DNA of 64,000 bases from Basidiobolus meristosporus CBS 931.73 (GCA_002104905.1 MCFE01000040.1:1-64000); one strand, 5' to 3'; shown: positions 1 to 11,756, numbered from the stretch's first letter. Notes: generated by a model from the sequence alone, not told the origin. Translations and numbers: made by a program.

Positions 1-983
1 CTTCTCTAATACTTCCATGTTCAATTTTTCGTTTACAGACATATATGTAGTTGCTTAACTTAGATTAGTATTGCATCAGAAATAGAAACCTGCCATCCTT
101 CTTGTTACCTCTCCTTACATCATGCCTAGTGTGCGAATTCAGCAGAATATATATCGAACATGAGACAATGAAATCCTCAAGAGGATGTCCACAGTTCAGA
201 AATTTACTAAATTTGATGGTGATAAGGATATGCATGCCTGGACTATGGTTAAATAAAGCGTTTTAGCAATCCGCAAGCGCATCGCGAAGCCTCATGTACG
301 GCGAGTACCTCCACCCGACGTACATTGTGATTGATGGTCAGACCACTATCGGCTGAATATAGTAACCCTATTTTTGTTCATGTGATGGCGCATGAGGGGT
401 CGTTGACTTGTTGCGAATGGATCGCACCACAATGAATCCGAAAACCGCTCCACATAACTAAACATATCTCCATAGCACCGTATGAGGGGCATGTCGATGT
501 ACCCTGTGCTTGAGGAGATAGGGATGCTGGAGAGAGTAGTCAAATAGCTTTACGGTGCAGCCAATCGATCGCGAGGAACCAACTACCGTTAAAGAATGGG
601 CCACACCAATGATACCAATTCCAACAGATAAAAGTTAGCAGGATGTTCAGGTACATGCATGCATATCTACACTATTTGGCCGCTTGAGGCAACTCAATGT
701 AAGATTGAATGTAATTTGTCTTTGGACACCGTTTCCCTGTTGCAGTGGTTGCATTATCAACGGAGAATATACATTGTGTCCACGATTGTCGAGGACATAA
801 GTAACAAGATTGGATATCAACATGTAGAGCCTACGAAGCTACCTATAAAAGAATTCCTGCTGCTTCAGTTCTTGATATCAATTCCCAAATAGAAGTCCAT
901 CTAGGTTCTCCCGTGCCACCGCCGCGGTGCAAAGCCTTAGTCATATTGCCAACACCCAAGCTTTCTAAATTCCCAATATCCCC
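1..983. other. Intergenic region with no convincing gene
   Basis: No conserved protein is recognisable. A plus-strand ATG at 185 opens a 23-codon frame ending at 256 whose start (FTKFDGDKDMHAW) faintly resembles the beginning of retroelement gag proteins, but it stops at once and cannot be called. The other open frames here have no family signature. The only supported element is the TATA-like box at 844. Confidence 0.5.
844..851 (+). promoter_or_regulatory. TATA-like box upstream of the small secreted protein gene
   Basis: The sequence TATAAAAG lies 140 bases upstream of the ATG at 984. It would give a 5' UTR of about 110 bases if transcription starts some 30 bases downstream. This is a motif match only. 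Confidence 0.4.
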
Positions 984-1442
984 ATGATATCAACCATATA
1001 CCTCGCTTCTTTGATAGTGTACACTTCGATGGTGGTGAGTTTGTACGGGATGCCAATATTCTCTCCGGATCGCCAAGATGGCCTAGAGGCGTCTACTTTC
1101 AATGGGTTATTAAGAAACAGCCAATCCAGCTTCAACATAGTCAGTGCTTTACCCCATGTCATCATCCGTTCGACTTCCGGACCATCAGAAACACCCGAAA
1201 ACCTGGACTTTTTACAGAGAGGATGTGGACAGGAGGTATGCAAAGACGATTTCAATCAGGATTTTGCGTTCTATCACGAATATTCGGAATACCTGCTCTA
1301 CTCCGAACAGGAAACTCCCGTCGATGACAATAGCCCTGACGATGAAAGCGAGCTTTTTAACCCGTATCAAATCTACTATGGTCTTCGTGAGCCCAGCCAG
1401 GATATAGAAATTGGTGTTGACTGGTCGAAATTCTACAAATAG
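984..1442 (+). CDS. Putative small secreted protein (152 aa)
   Basis: An uninterrupted 152-residue frame starts at ATG 984. Residues 1 to about 22 form a hydrophobic stretch (ISTIYLASLIVYTSMVVSLYG) of signal-peptide type, followed by a polar, acidic mature chain rich in D, E, S and Y. The mature part has only two cysteines, in the run GCGQEVC, which could form one disulfide. I recognise no domain. A TATA-like box sits 140 bases upstream. By inference the product is exported and may act outside the cell, as many short fungal secreted proteins do. The opposite strand also carries long open frames, so coding status is not certain. No intron is needed. Confidence 0.5.
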   Translation: MISTIYLASLIVYTSMVVSLYGMPIFSPDRQDGLEASTFNGLLRNSQSSFNIVSALPHVIIRSTSGPSETPENLDFLQRGCGQEVCKDDFNQDFAFYHEYSEYLLYSEQETPVDDNSPDDESELFNPYQIYYGLREPSQDIEIGVDWSKFYK

Positions 1443-2677
1443 AAGTATTATCCATTGTACAAATGTTTGGTTAGCAACGACAAGTAATCCCCTCACAATA
1501 TCCTTGTCCTGTAAAAAGCGATAGAGTTTGCGCTGCCATTTAGTTTGGGAGCCCAAAATCGTAGAATAAACTTGACGGTAAAGTGTTTTGCGGCAGGCCA
1601 GTAGGGACAATGTACGATAGTACTTGGATCAATGGAGGCTCTGCATCATAGATACAACTCCCTGAGATCGAGTATCCTAGATCCACAAAGGCTTTGCAGG
1701 GAGGAGCAATGTAACTAAATTCTGTTGCCGGACACAGGTGAAATGTAATACACACGCGCCACCAAATTAATGAAATCTAATGCCACAATCTAGACCTGTA
1801 AAGGTGGGGTGAAAATCACTAAATATAAGCTTAATGGATAATCACAGGCTTTCCTGAAGGGACATGGACAGAGCCCATAGCAAACAACAACCTTGGGGCC
1901 CAGATGGGGCCTTCATTCTCCTAATGCAGCTTATATGGACGTCATAGGTACTGCTACTGTACCAACACCTCCGAGCCATCTCTGTTGCCTACCAGAAACC
2001 CCCATTGACGCTGCTGGAACCAAGCCTGGTAATGGTTGGTAGCCCATGCAAACCGGATAACAATGCCGCAAAAATCCCCCAGCATTGGAAAACGCAACGG
2101 GCCAATGGTTGGGCAGGCGGAATTCTAATCGGACAAATTTGAATGACCAACTGTACTTCAGATGATCCAATGCATGCGCACTCTTTGTGTGCTGGTGTAA
2201 CCTGTAACTTAGAATCAGCACCTAAAGGTCCCTAACTTATTTGAGCGCAATCCGATTGAGCAAATCCCTATTCAACGTGGGTCATACAATTATCCGAATC
2301 GGCTGCTTGGGGTGAGAAAATTTCTCTGCGTGTCAAAATGATTGGTGTGACAGTAAACAATAGCAGATGCTGAACTGCGCAACAATTGATTCATATCTGT
2401 TGAAGCAACCAAACCCACTGGTTTATTAAAGGAGGCATTGTAGGTAGCACCTTGGTCTTACATAACATATGGATACATCGGAAGTTAGGGAGCTGTGGAT
2501 GTGACAGGCTCCCGATTAGTTAACACCGCCATCGAGCTGCTCCGACAAGGTGGGAAATAATTCTAACGATAATTAAGGCATGGAGTGTAGCTACACAGAA
2601 TTTTCCTCTAGATCATGTACAAAGTATGAAGTCCGTGTTAAGCTAATCAGCAACGAGACCCTTTCCATCGAAAGGGC
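1443..2677. other. Intergenic region
   Basis: About 1.2 kb between the secreted-protein gene and the 3' end of the convergent amino-acid transporter. Short open frames occur on both strands, for example 1931-2221 on the minus strand, but none shows a recognisable motif or splice structure. I see nothing else. Confidence 0.5.
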
Positions 2678-4090
2678 TCAGGAGAGGCTTCGGATCAAGT
2701 TCTTGATAGAATCAATGGTGCCAATGACACAACTCAACCATCCAATAATCATGGTGATGGCGCATAGCACAAGATGATACCAACTAACGTTTCGCCATCC
2801 AAACAGCTTCAAATAGAACGCCACTGGGAACACGAAGATGATCTGGGTATTCATGAGGGCCCCGATGAGCGACATAAAATCACCAATGGCTGGAACAAAC
2901 ATGGACACCAGGCAGAAAATGACCATCAGCGCAAGGCGCAACAAGCATCGGAAAAAAAACTCCCGTCCCTTGCTCATGTGTTCTTGGTCGATATGGAGAT
3001 ATTTCTCGATATCAAGCGCAAATGCAATAAGAATGAGCGGTGAGGCGAACACGATGTGGAGCGTGATGGCCGTACGAGCAGCAATAATAATCCCATCCAT
3101 CTGGAATTTGTCGAGGACGGGGGAGATGGTGGATTGCCCATACGTCAGGTAGCTAAAAACACCGGCAGCCATGTACATCACTAGAGTGGTTAGCATGGCA
3201 AGAGAGAGAACTGTGGGCCATGCCTTCGGAGTCCGCATGGTTTTCTCAATAGATGGAAACACTGGACTACCACCAAACGACAAACTGACTGAAGCTAGAG
3301 TGATGGGCAGGCCAGAGGCAATAATGAACTTGTGATCTGTGTCGGGAGAGTCGGAGTATTTGCCTCGATTGATTAAGCTCATGACCACAATGACAACAAC
3401 AGTGAAGAGAGTGGAGAAAGCACCGAAAATGCTAAATTCAACGGAAGACGAGTCATTACACTGCTGAAAACAAGCATGCATAAAAGAGAAACATACGCAA
3501 GAAGGTGCACCTCCTTCATCGTCTTGAACAAGACAAATGGGATACATATGATAGAGGCGGAAATAATGGTCCATATTTTCAGGTTGATATCAGCGCCAGC
3601 GTAGTCGATCAAGTATTTCAGGTTTGTTGAGATCAACATGATAAAAATACACCCAACACCAAAGTAGAACCAAAGTTGAAATCCCTGAACAACATAGTAT
3701 CCAAGCTTGCCGAATGCCGCCTCCCCAACTGCACTGTAGCCACTCAATCGCTTGGTTTTGTCATGATACAGACAGAGGATAAGAAGATGGCCGGTGTAGA
3801 TGCATAACAAGCAGCAGATCAAAGTAATGATGCTTGCAAACCAGCCGCTCTGTGTAAAGGTATAGCCCATTTGAAGCACGCCAGTTCCAGCAATGACACA
3901 TCTGTGGAGGGAAAACGTCAGCCATGGTGTAAACATGGTTTTGGGGAGGAACGGTTGCTTACACAATATTGAAGTAAGCGGAGAAGTTGGAGGCTTGCCC
4001 ATCTTCGTGATTGGTTTCATCCAACTCCACCATGTGGTTGGAGTTCTGCAACTTTCCATCAGCTCCCTGTTTTTCAGCCATAGAAGACAT
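2678..4090 (-). CDS. Amino-acid transporter, AAAP/AVT (SLC32/36) family
   Basis: Three exons on the minus strand (3963-4090, 3901-3497, 3431-2678) give 428 residues with all phases consistent. The introns, 61 and 65 bases, have GT-AG ends. After a short hydrophilic N-terminus the first membrane segment carries the family motif IAGTGVLQMGY. About ten to eleven hydrophobic segments follow, with GYSAVGEAAFGKLG after the second or third, and the chain ends soon after the last one, as usual for the family. Family members move neutral amino acids, often by proton exchange across the vacuolar or vesicular membrane; substrate and membrane cannot be read from the sequence. The exon 2-3 join was chosen because it restores the FGAFSTLF run typical of this family. 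A TATA-like box lies 57 bases upstream of the ATG. Confidence 0.9.
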
Positions 4091-4146
4091 TCAGATCAAC
4101 AAAATGGATTACGCCCGATGCAGTTTGATTTGGCCAGGTGGCCGCA

Positions 4147-4154
4147 CTTTTATA
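4147..4154 (-). promoter_or_regulatory. TATA-like box of the amino-acid transporter gene
   Basis: On the minus strand the sequence reads TATAAAAG, 57 bases upstream of the start codon at 4090. Its position suits a short 5' UTR. Confidence 0.5.
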
Positions 4155-6566
4155 CGTTTCGTGCGGACGATGCCAAGCTGATTGGCTCGGCTGAAAAGGT
4201 CAGAAAGACTAAATGAAAACTGGCAGCTCAGAGACCAGAAATGGAAAGGAACGAAATTGTCGATGCGTAGCAAATGTATTGGCAGGCTTTATTTGATGTA
4301 TTACTTGCGTGTCTCCGATCAAAACGGGCAACTTGCACACTTTAATGTATAGTAACGATGCTCACTAGTTGGGGAGTAACTTACCAATGATCGTCCCGCG
4401 TTGATGTAGGGATGGTAACATCCAGTCGAGGCTAACCTATCCACTTGATTGATTGATCAAGATTTGTGCTTGCCAGCTCTCTGAAACATACATAACAGGG
4501 AACCTGATCCGCTTGCTAATTGTGTACCGGCCATTAGTAGGTCTACGTACCATTTAGCTTCATAGACATACATCCCCCATATCACAAGATCGTTGTGAAG
4601 CAGAGTATCACACGCGTGTAACTACCAAGTCAACATCGCCAGCAAGAGCCCTGCTGAAAATTGCTAAATTTACTCTGATGTCATAATCAGTACATCGCAG
4701 AGTCCACTTGGAAACTGAAAACCAGGAAAAATTTACAATTTTCCTCTTTGGCCTTTGGTGCTCGCATGCCAACGAATGGTTTATGGGTCATCATTGCTCA
4801 TTTATATAGGCTAATAGGCGATTGGGTGCCTCCAAAGTGTAACTGGTGTGTGTCTACGAGTTGATCGGTGGAAATCACCTTAGCCATGTATGGTACGCCA
4901 TTTGAGTATCCGGAGATGCGCTGTGTTGATGACGACGTACCCAAGTCCATGGTAGAGACATACCTCTGGTGTAATCATTTACCAAACAGCTGTGGGAAGC
5001 TCCAAGTGACAATGAAACAAGACTGCACCATCAGTTTCATGCCAACTGGATGGCCAATTCTCTCCGACAATGAGCTAGATGGATGTTATATGTATGTTTC
5101 TTACTAGGTTTCTACCAATTCCCTTGGCTTATCCCTTTGCTCTCAAACAGTCTCTCGGCCCGAAAGGATGATTGATCTACATTTCTAGATGGGTGATAAT
5201 CTCGTTGCTCCCGTTTAGTTCAGGCATCCAAGCACCTCCTGGATATTCCCTAGTTTGACTATATGAGCCTCCAACGAGTTAGACACCCAGTATTTGTCGT
5301 AGATTTCCCCTCCCATCTAGTGTTGTGCGAGGACCTATGATCCATCAAGCATATCGATATTATTGAAAATTCTTTTCAGTCATTCTACCATCAAATTAGT
5401 TGGTAATGCCATCAGCCCACAAAGTAACTACGGGTAGGGGCGGTCAACTAGAATTTACCCGTAGACTCAAGTGGTTCTCCTGACCTTAAACCAACTATAT
5501 AGTCCTCTACCATGTGGAAGCCAAACAGAATAAGGCTGTGAAATGCGATTTGTTAAATGGTTAGAATCAGGTGAGTATCCCTCCAAAATAGATGCCAAGA
5601 GGGCTCTACCCTAAAAGTCGCCGCATATTGGTTGATCCAATTACTGGACCGCATACCGGGCAATCATGGAATCCTCCACACTCATGTCAAGTAATAGGTG
5701 CACAATGCAATCTTTTGTTACTTGGTCAGCAAGCTTGACAGGGAACTTTGCAGAGAGGATTGTTCATGGGTGCGCTAGTGCTTGTGGAGTTGAGCTGGAA
5801 TATTCGTAAGATTGATGAGACTGATGATTGATTGATAATCGTATGGAAAACATTTACATACCAAGTCACACATCAACTTACCCTATACAAGAAATCATGA
5901 GTTATGTTTTGGATCTTGATTTAGAACCAGATCATTTATCTACCATAAACTGTAATATGAAGCTACTCCCATGTCCAAAACGCAGTTTGCAGTAGGATGA
6001 TGAGGTGAGGAGATACATTTGTATGTAGATGATTAGAGGGATGTAGCTGCTTTGATGCCTTGGTTGGCATGCCTGGCTAGAAGATGGGCAATGTAGTGTT
6101 TTGCACACTAACTCCATGATACCTTCAGATATCTGAAAATCCACTTACTACTGTGGTATGTGCTGCAATTATTTGGAGATCGCTGATCTGCAATCAGCCA
6201 GTTTGACACCGAAATTACTCACATGGTGTTGGCTCCTACTCGACAAATCACCTGAATGCTGAGTACTGACATCGCTGGCTTGGTGGAAAATTAACCTCTA
6301 CCCAAAGCATAGATCCCTTACTTGTACATGAGAGATCAAACTTGGTAAAAAACTCCGGCTGATTTGGTGAGGCAAGTGATATGAAACCAAATTGCGGTGG
6401 GGACTTATGGAGACACTCACAGAGCCTGACAAACATTTCAGTTCCGATTCATGTTTCAGTTCAGCTAATGCCATCAAATATGCACCATATGGTGACTACA
6501 GTAATGGTTGTTTGCATGTTGCATATATTGAACTGTTGTATTAACACCTAAGAGCTCACATTGACC
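4155..6566. other. Gene-free region before the retrotransposon nest
   Basis: About 2.4 kb with only short, featureless open frames, including 79 codons at 4868-5107. No motif, splice pattern or RNA gene is visible. Base use becomes more AT-rich toward 6.2 kb, where retrotransposon-derived sequence begins. Confidence 0.5.
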
Positions 6567-6915
6567 TGTTGAAAAATATTCAGTTTACACCTAAACCATT
6601 CATATAACATAAGATTCTACTTGGCGTATTGCTCAGTTATGAATTACTTACTTTAGATCTAGTTTGTAAGATATTGATTAATTCTTGGAATCAGTGAAGG
6701 CCTGGAAGTTATCGATATCTTCAGCTTGTCCAACAGCCCCCATATTTTGCACACAGCTTTCTGGGATCTTCCTTACAGCATTGTTGGCACTATTCTCTTA
6801 GTATTCCCCTTAACACATAAATGCTCTTTCTGAACTCAATAAATCAGTATATGAATATCATCCATTCCTTCTGGCTCTCCAAATTACTTCCAGCACTTCC
6901 CTGATTCTAGCAACA
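6567..6915 (+). repeat. Diverged solo LTR of the 349-bp copia family
   Basis: The element starts TGTTG and ends CAACA and is 349 bp long, the same length as the young LTRs further along. It is strongly diverged from them but keeps landmarks such as the internal GTCCAACAGCCCC block, TTTGCACACA and the AATAAATCA near the 3' end. The flanking pentamers TGACC (6562-6566) and TAACC (6916-6920) differ by one base and look like a decayed 5-bp target duplication. This is an old insertion left by LTR-LTR recombination. Confidence 0.75.
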
Positions 6916-7199
6916 TAACCAAGTCCCTTGAACCTGGTGAATTAACTTTATAATTAACATGTTTGGATGTATTAGTGGTGTTTGGTAGCACTAGTGAAGT
7001 GGAAATCAAAAGTGATTAAAGTAGTGCCTGGTAAAGAGCTTGAGCAGGAAATAGTAAACCCATCTACCATGATTGAAGTGATAAAGCTATTGTACCTATA
7101 TCCATAGATTTGCAGGGCTAAATATATCATTAGTGCATAAACTTGAGCAACTTATGCTTCTATTGATTCCATCTGATCATGCCCCAAGAAATTAATTGA

Positions 7200-7440
7200 G
7201 CAAAAGGCCAGCAGTCTAGCTTCATGACATTGGCTGAATTCCAAGTTTTCATGAACTTGCAACTCCCACTATGTCAAGTATCATATATTTGGCAGACAAG
7301 CAGACATTTCCAGGAGGAGACTAGGGTCATTAGCATTCATGCCAAATATGGTAATAAACTAATCACAAGTTTCACAAAATGTTGCAGTAAAAATTTTCAA
7401 AGAAAATACTGGCAGAATTCTAGCAACATATCATTGGAAT
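7200..7440 (+). repeat. Dispersed repeat R1, copy A
   Basis: One of four similar segments in the window, all in the same orientation. They share an opening AAAAGGCCAGCAG, then GCTGAATTCCAAGTTTTC, then AGACAAGCAGACA...CCAGGAGGAGACTAG, then AGCATTCATGCCAAATATGG, and end in a GGCAGAATTCTAGCA-type run. It is not part of the recognised LTR, nor of copia coding sequence that I can align. Boundaries are approximate. Confidence 0.6.
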
Positions 7441-7857
7441 ACCATTGGAATATTTGAGGATTATCACATGAATTCCATGTATGGGATCTCTCATAGGGAT
7501 CCAAAAGAATGAACTCACTGAATATTCCTTTGATGTTCCTCCTGGAAATACCTCTGTAGTAAGGAGTTTTGATTGTTGTTATATACTCTTAGCATCTGAA
7601 TATGACTATTAAGTATGTTCTAATGCCTTCCCTACATTGTGTTTTAGTTTTGAAGCATCAAATTAACAATGTAGTATGAATATAACTTCAGAGTCAGCAA
7701 GGTAGCAATGGGGATGATGCTACAGGATACAGGCCTCTAGTATGCTGCCATGAACAACAAATTCCCTCTTGTTGGTGAAATAGATGAAGCCCTAGAGTAT
7801 TAAGATAAAGCATCATTTTCTTAACTATACTTGCCTCAGTATTAATCAGAAACAAAA

Positions 7858-8110
7858 TTGACAAAAGGCCAGCAGAGCACTATTAAAATATTTGCTGAGT
7901 TCCAGATTATCTATACTGACAGCACTGAGTAATTGGAGTACCAGCTAATTATCTAGCACACAGATAGAGTTCCCAGGAGACTGGGCATACTAACATATAT
8001 ATATACTTTGGTTATTGACTCATAACTTTGTCCATCAGCAACTGTAACCAAATATTTCATGGAGAATTACTAGCTAAATGCTAGCAAAATACAATGGTAT
8101 TACCATGAGA
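7858..8110 (+). repeat. Dispersed repeat R1, copy B
   Basis: The second copy starts near ACAAAAGGCCAGCAGAG, keeps GCTGAGTTCCAGATT and TTCCCAGGAGACTGGGC, and ends in GCTAGCAAAATACAATGG. It is more diverged than copies A, C and D. Boundaries are approximate. Confidence 0.5.
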
Positions 8111-8574
8111 ATTTGGCAGGCTATCAGATGAACACCAAGGCTGAGATTCTTCATAGAGTATCAGCAACAGTGTGTTGACTCAATAATGAAGAGCCAAACT
8201 GGCCTAGAAACTCTGGATGGCATTTAGACTAGATGCTAAGGATGTGTATTTAAGATGAAAATATCATACTGCAAAGTGGCTCCAATGTATACAGATGAAA
8301 CATTCATCATATTTGCCCTATTTGTTGACAAGATCAAACTGTGCAAGTGCATGCTATTGCTAGAGATGTGATGTTTCCCTCATGAATAGCCCAGCAGCCA
8401 TAGTGTGGGACTTGTATCAGCTGCCAATTTACCACTGAGGATCTAACTTCAAGTTGCCATGAAATATCTTCAACTTAGATTTCATCTGACAGTCTGTCAG
8501 TATTCTGCTGGTACTCTAGTAGTAATTGCTGGTATTCAACTGGGGCTAACTCCTCAGATACCCTGAGAAAAAAA

Positions 8575-8795
8575 CAGAGAAAAGTCCAGTAGAATACCAT
8601 TATAACATCAGCTGAATTCCAAGTTTTCAAACTTAATAACTCTCAATATCTTGAGTAATGGCTAATGGGCAGTCATGCAGACATGTTTCCCAGGAGGAGA
8701 CTAGACCAACCAGCATTTGTACTAAGTTTGGTAATTGGTAGCTCATTACTTCTACCAAAAATCATGGCCAAAAATATGAAGGAAAATACCAGCTG
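8575..8795 (+). repeat. Dispersed repeat R1, copy C
   Basis: The third copy starts at AAAAGTCCAGTAGAATACC, keeps CAGCTGAATTCCAAG, TTTCCCAGGAGGAGACTAG and a run of ACTTCTACCAAAAATCATGG, and stops just before the reverse-transcriptase fragment that begins near 8840. The junction with that fragment may mark the truncation point of the copia copy. Confidence 0.6.
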
Positions 8796-8839
8796 AGAAT
8801 CTGTGGACTCCACAATTGATATTATTCATTAAGGTATTT

Positions 8840-10016
8840 GATTGCAACTTTTGGGGTAAGGAGCATGAAAATTGGGCCTGCAAGCATAAAAAATCTCTAT
8901 ATGGTCTCAAACAATCACTGAGAGCCTGGAATTGCAAAATAGATTCTTATTTGGAGTCTTTCATTTTCAATAGGAGTAATGCTGACTATAGTATATACTA
9001 TATGCCAAATAGAGCAAATCCAGTTCTATTAGCTCTATATGCGGATGATCTTATTATAGCCACCAATAACCTAGAAACATTGGAACAGACTAAATCTAGT
9101 CTATCTAAAGAATTCAAGATGTTCAGTCTAGAAGAACTCAGTTACTACTTAGGGATTAAGTTCTCCATAGACAGAAGTACCCAGACTATCACCCTAAGCC
9201 AATCCAAGTATATTCAAGATATACTAAAGAAGTACCAAATGGAAGACTGTAAACTGGCAGCTACCCCAATGGAGACAAACCTTAACTTGGTCAAAACTCA
9301 ACCAAATCAAGAGAGCTTGGTACCATCCAAAAGCCCTGATTTCCCTTATCAATTATATGGTCAGCAGTCTGATGTATATCATGCTTGGAACATGTTCAGA
9401 TATCTTATATTCAGTGGGAGTTGTCAGCCAGCATATTCAGAACTATGGATCTGAAAACATTGCAGCAGTTAAGTGGATTTTTAGATACCTAAAAGGACCT
9501 GCTGATATCTGCTTAAGATACACATATAAGGATTCAGAACAGGATCTTGTGGGATACTCTGATGCTGATTGGGGACAAAATTTGGAAGACAGAAGAACCA
9601 CCAAAGGATACACCTTTCTTTACTGTCAAGGAGCAATTTCATGGAATTCAAGAAAGCAACCAACCTTAGCACTTTCTACTGAGGAGGCAGAGTATATGGC
9701 AGCCTATGAAGCTACAAAAGAAGTAATGTGGTTAAGAAAGCTTTTTACAGATTTAGACCTATGTCAAAAACACCTATTACTTTATTACAAGATAATCAAG
9801 GATATAAAATTAGGTAAAAATCCAACTTTTCATGCTAAAGCTAAGCACATAGATATTAGACATCATTTCATATGTGAAGCTATAGAGAAGAACTTTGTTA
9901 GCTTAGTTTATTGTCCTTCAGATGAAATGAATGCAGACATATTCACCAAACCATTATCTAGAGACAAGTTTGAATATCTTAGGTCAAAATTAGGACTAGT
10001 CAGTATGAACATTTAG
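8840..10016 (+). pseudogene. 5'-truncated copia reverse transcriptase - RNase H remnant
   Basis: This is the 3' third of a Ty1/copia pol gene. Up to about 9350 one frame carries reverse-transcriptase motifs: KKSLYGLKQS, the active-site block LLALYADDLIIA, and the YLGIKFSID region. The frame then shifts, and from 9357 a second frame gives the RNase H domain (YSDADWGQ, STEEAEYMAA, the final KHIDIRHHF). Between about 9765 and 9830 a local double frameshift scrambles the stretch that reads QDNHG in the minus-strand copy, destroying a conserved RNase H acidic residue. Gag, protease, integrase and the 5' LTR are absent. A purine-rich tract (10013-10027) leads into the 3' LTR. The copy is inactive. 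Confidence 0.9.
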
Positions 10017-10027
10017 CTGAGTAGGAG

Positions 10028-10376
10028 TGTTGTCAAAGTACATAAGTCCACCTAAATATTCACCTAACTTAGTCACTTAGATCATTACCCTCAAATCCTA
10101 GAGAATACTGACTAAAATCCTTGTCAGGATTTACTTAGAATAATTTCACCAAAATACCAGGTGCCCAGAACATGAAAATTCTCAAAGTTGTCCAAACAGC
10201 CCCAAACTTTGCACACATGTTCTTGGGACCTTCCTTAACCTATTCTACGTGTTTGTAATGCCAAGACCAGGTAAAAGTATAAATACTACTTTTACATTCA
10301 ATAAATCATTAAGTGAAAACCAGATAATCTACTTGTTCTCCCAATCACTTCCAATATCTCCAAGACTCTTACAACA
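10028..10376 (+). repeat. 3' LTR of the truncated plus-strand copia copy (349 bp)
   Basis: It starts TGTTGTC directly after the purine-rich tract GCTGAGTAGGAG and ends TTACAACA. It contains GTATAAATACTACTTTTAC, which can serve as a TATA region, and an ATTCAATAAATCATT polyadenylation-like signal. Orientation matches the upstream pol remnant. Confidence 0.9.
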
Positions 10377-10945
10377 AGAACCAGTGAAGGCCCAGAAGTA
10401 ATAATACTTTTAAGCTTGCTCAGAAGCCCCAAACTGTACACATGAATTTCTGGGATCTTCCCCGCAGCATTCTATTGTCAGCTTTACAAAGTTTCCCTGG
10501 CAGCATATATACATTTTTTGTGCTCAGTAAAACAAGTCAATATTGTTGTACAAGTCTTGGAAATTTTGGAATTGATTGAGAGAACAAGTAGACTATATGG
10601 TTTTCACTTGGTTATAACTTGAATGTAAGAGTAGTATTAATACTTTCTCATGATTCTGGCAAGACAAATGCATAAACTATATTTAGAAAGGTCATTAGGA
10701 GATTTGTGAGAAGCTTGGGGTTGCTTTGACAACAAACAAATAGCTCAAGCTTGGGTACATCATATTTTGGTGACAATGTTCCAAGCAAATCCCCACATGG
10801 AATTTGGGCTGAATTCCTTAAGATTTGTAGAGAGTAATCCAAGTCTTCCAGTTAGGTATATATTTAGGTGTCTTTACAAAATTTACAACAAATACTATGC
10901 AATTCTTGCAGTTCTTGAAGTCACTGGCAATACTTCTTAGAGTTC
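10377..10945 (+). repeat. Older LTR fragment split by a later solo LTR
   Basis: Bases 10381-10543 match the second half of the diverged LTR at 6567-6915, for example CAGTGAAGGCC, TTTCTGGGATCTTCC and the CTCAGTAAAAC tail. The match resumes after the solo LTR at 10544-10890, in about 10896-10945. The young plus-strand copy abuts the left edge. This is therefore an old LTR interrupted by two later insertions. The right boundary is approximate. Confidence 0.6.
10544..10890 (-). repeat. Solo LTR (347 bp) inserted in an older LTR
   Basis: Read on the plus strand it begins TGTTGTACAAGTC and ends TTTACAACA, the inverted form of the family LTR, and is 347 bp long. The flanking pentamers AATAT (10539-10543) and AATAC (10891-10895) differ by one base and fit a target-site duplication. 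It is moderately diverged from the intact LTRs. Confidence 0.75.
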
Positions 10946-10959
10946 CATACATTAAGTAG

Positions 10960-11350
10960 GTCTACTGAGATCTATGTGAATTATATCTAATATGCTCTGG
11001 GGTTACACTAGACAAAACTTTTGAGCAACTATGTGGCTTGTTCACCAAACATTAAGGCTTTGCAAGGTTTCAAGCAAGTTGGGGGATCAAAATTTACCCC
11101 CATTCTTATCTAACTTCTGCTCATTTTGTTTACATAGCTAATACTGATATGACCAAGCCTCTGTCACCAAAGCTTTGGTATTTTTTTGTTAAAGATACTT
11201 ATATTTGCTTCCAAATTCTGTATGATATAAGCCTTCCAATTTAGACTCTGACCTCTGTAACTCTAGGCAATATGGGTAATCTGTTTATAAGTGATCAAGC
11301 ATCCAGAATTGTTGAAATTGGAGCTGAGTCCTTGCAGCATGGTCTTGATT
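10960..11350 (-). pseudogene. Decayed copia integrase-region fragment
   Basis: The nucleotides align with the pre-integrase/protease part of the minus-strand element (about 14620-15000), including a GTGGCTTGTT-like stretch, the GTTGGGGGATCAA block, TACTTATATTTGCTTCCAAAT and CAATATGGGTAATCTG. It has no usable reading frame. It lies between two minus-oriented LTRs and is probably the body of another minus-strand copy. Limits are approximate. Confidence 0.65.
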
Positions 11351-11365
11351 ACTTATGATTGGCTA

Positions 11366-11714
11366 TGTTGTAAGAGTCTTGGAGATATTGGAAGTGATTG
11401 GGAGAACAAGTAGATTATGTGGCTTTTGCTTAATGATTTATTGAAAGTATAAGTAATATTAATACTTTTACATGATATTGGCTTGCAAAGCAGGTAGAAT
11501 AGGTTAAGGAAGGTCCCAAGAAAATGTGTGCAAAGTTTTGGGCTGTTTGGACAACTTTGAGAATTTTCATGTTCTGGGCACCTGGTGTTTTGGTGAAATT
11601 ATTCTAAGTAAATCCTGACAAGGATTTTGGTTGGTATTCTCTAGGATTTGAAGGTAATGATCTAAGTGACCAAGTTAGGTGAGTATTTAGGTGGACTTAT
11701 GTACTTTAACAACA
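11366..11714 (-). repeat. LTR (349 bp) with a stub of internal sequence
   Basis: This minus-oriented LTR runs TGTTGTAAGAG to TTAACAACA, exactly 349 bp. The next 40 or so bases (11715-11752) match the 3' end of the copia internal region, including the purine tract and the codons for SMNI before the stop. It is therefore the 3' LTR of a minus-strand copy whose body was cut off where the two-LTR element now starts. Confidence 0.85.
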
Positions 11715-11756
11715 CTGCTACTCAGCTAAATGTTCATACTGACTAGTCCTAATATT

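Larger units (their letters stand above)
6916..8839. other. AT-rich decayed repeat region
   Basis: This stretch has no intact gene. It consists mainly of three copies of a dispersed 220-250 bp repeat (listed separately) and AT-rich spacer. The segment around 8180-8390 has short reading-frame runs that look like degraded retroelement coding sequence, but I cannot assign them firmly. Confidence 0.5.

Noticed and set aside
965-1610. Long minus-strand frames opposite the secreted-protein gene
   Set aside because: They shadow the plus-strand frame; the plus frame has the signal peptide and promoter motif.
1931-2221. 96-codon minus-strand frame
   Set aside because: No motif, no splice context, and composition looks like chance open sequence.
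4868-5107. 79-codon plus-strand frame
   Set aside because: No family resemblance, promoter or supporting structure.
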